This document shows positions 63,250-64,000 of a DNA stretch of 64,000 bases, piece after piece (the stretch's first letter is position 1; the number at the start of each line of letters is the position of its first letter). The stretch covers positions 164,365 through 228,364 of the forward strand of contig CAJJDP010000009.1 in the NCBI GenBank assembly GCA_905182995.1, read 5' to 3'. The notes under the pieces were generated by a model. It was not told the DNA's origin and searched no databases. It saw nothing but the letters and a program-made list of their open reading frames with translations. The stretch comes from Paramecium octaurelia. Lineage: Eukaryota; Ciliophora; Oligohymenophorea; Peniculida; Parameciidae. The position numbers and the translations under genes are program-made.

Positions 63250-64000
63250 TTAAAAGCCAAATTACTGTTAACTGATTGGAATAGTGTTAGGGGATTAGAT
63301 TGGTTACAAAAATTCAACTGGCTATGTCGTATAGCTTTATGGTATTTAAGCTTATAAAACCAAATGTTATTATCTTAAAGGTGAAGTTACCTAGAGTTTA
63401 GTATAAGTATTTACTTATTGAAATGATTAAATTTATTAAATAGTCTATTAGGGCTGTATTTAATAAACAGATTATTGTATTTAAGCAGTTTATTATTAGA
63501 CTAAGGGCTAGTTTGAGACTAACATTATTTATTATTAAGACGATGGTTGCAAGACTACTTATGGCTATTAAATAATTTGGGTTTATCTGATAGGTGAAAT
63601 TGCATCTTGTTATACTAATTGTTTGTGTGAAACGATTTATTATTATTGTACAGCCACTTGAGGAACGATCTCTTATTATATTCCTTAGATTAAAACTCCT
63701 TGTTGTGCAACAGATACTACTTATTAGGGTTAAGCGACAACTAGTTAAGGTTATTAAGTTGTCATCTAAAGTGCTTAAGTATTTACAAATTAAGTTTATT
63801 GGCCAATTAGTTATACAGTTTGACCAATTAAATGAGGTTATTAGATTTGAATATGCTATTATGAATATGTTTCAGCATTTTGAGTTTGTTGGACCATAAT
63901 AACTTATTATAATGGTTGTATTTCTTAGACTTAAACCACTTATTATTGAATAATAGGTTAGGGTTGAACTTAGATAATAGCTTATTACTGGATAACCTAA
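63250..64000 (+). pseudogene. Broken Cys/Tyr/Gln-rich frame, possibly surface-antigen-like, cut by window end
   Basis: One forward frame reads as Cys-, Tyr-, Thr- and Gln-rich protein: TKCYYLKGEV, GCIQQTDYCIQAVYYQ, DDGCKTTYGYQ, ASCYTNCLCETIYYYCTAT, KTPCCATDTTYQG. It is interrupted by several TGA codons (first near 63420, then near 63660 and repeatedly after 63825). The regular Cys and low complexity recall ciliate surface (immobilisation) antigens, but the usual motifs are not clear. Another frame is open for the last 136 codons (from 63594) but reads as an implausible Val/Ile/Leu string. It may also be non-coding repeat-like DNA. Confidence 0.35.

Noticed and set aside
63700-64000. TTAGGG-like words (such as ttagggtt) near the right end as telomere repeats
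   Set aside because: They are isolated and not tandem; Paramecium telomeres use G4T2/G3T3 repeats, which are not seen in the window.

Overview
The window reads as macronuclear DNA of a ciliate, most likely Paramecium (P. tetraurelia or a sibling). TAA and TAG are read inside conserved proteins where Gln is expected and every gene ends at TGA. About 77 GT-AG introns of only 19-31 nt were needed to keep the frames, base composition is very AT-rich, and genes are packed with spacers often under 60 bp. A standard-code ORF search breaks nearly every gene into pieces, so coding regions here were rebuilt by hand with TGA-only stops and small introns. For almost every gene the exon sum is an exact multiple of three, which supports the models.

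Layout. 1-8 kb: a Ser/Thr kinase cut by the left edge, a small unknown protein, ribosomal protein S18 and a 1122-residue TPR protein. 8-16.6 kb: an Oxa1/YidC insertase, exosome subunit Csl4, a Tubby protein, a 7-intron membrane-anchored alpha/beta hydrolase, and a tandem pair of Cid1-type nucleotidyltransferases. 16.7-28.9 kb: coiled-coil proteins, a 1316-residue protein with a long array of Asp/Gly-Asn repeats, NDP kinase, and an ATPase with a prokaryote-like P-loop domain. 29-36.4 kb: a DNAJC8-like J protein, a 1033-residue Gln-rich protein, a tubulin ligase-like (TTLL) enzyme, a small ankyrin protein and a D/E-rich protein. 36.5-44.6 kb: a conserved unknown paired head-to-head with a MORN protein, an EF-hand/coiled-coil repeat protein, an ERK-type MAP kinase with TEY, and a cyclin L-like protein with poly-Gln and Lys-rich tail. 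45-57 kb: unknown proteins, a second kinase, a second MORN protein, a B-box/coiled-coil protein, an ABHD17-like hydrolase and an SR splicing factor with RRM and two zinc knuckles. 57.9-64 kb: a sirtuin with an N-terminal extension, a UPF0598 protein, a decayed gene, a PP2C phosphatase, and a right-hand end holding a broken Cys/Tyr/Gln-rich frame.

The genes do not form an operon or a single pathway. Several (TTLL, MORN pair, Tubby, EF-hand and coiled-coil proteins) fit the cortex and cilia of a ciliate; Csl4, the Cid1-type pair, DNAJC8-like, cyclin L-like and SR proteins are RNA-processing factors. The most unusual items are the Asp/Gly-Asn repeat protein, the tandem nucleotidyltransferases, introns of length 3n that carry no in-frame TGA, extreme gene crowding (18 bp between a stop and the next start on the same strand; 29 bp between two divergent starts), and two decayed coding regions near the right end. 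I saw no tRNA, rRNA, transposon or CRISPR array.
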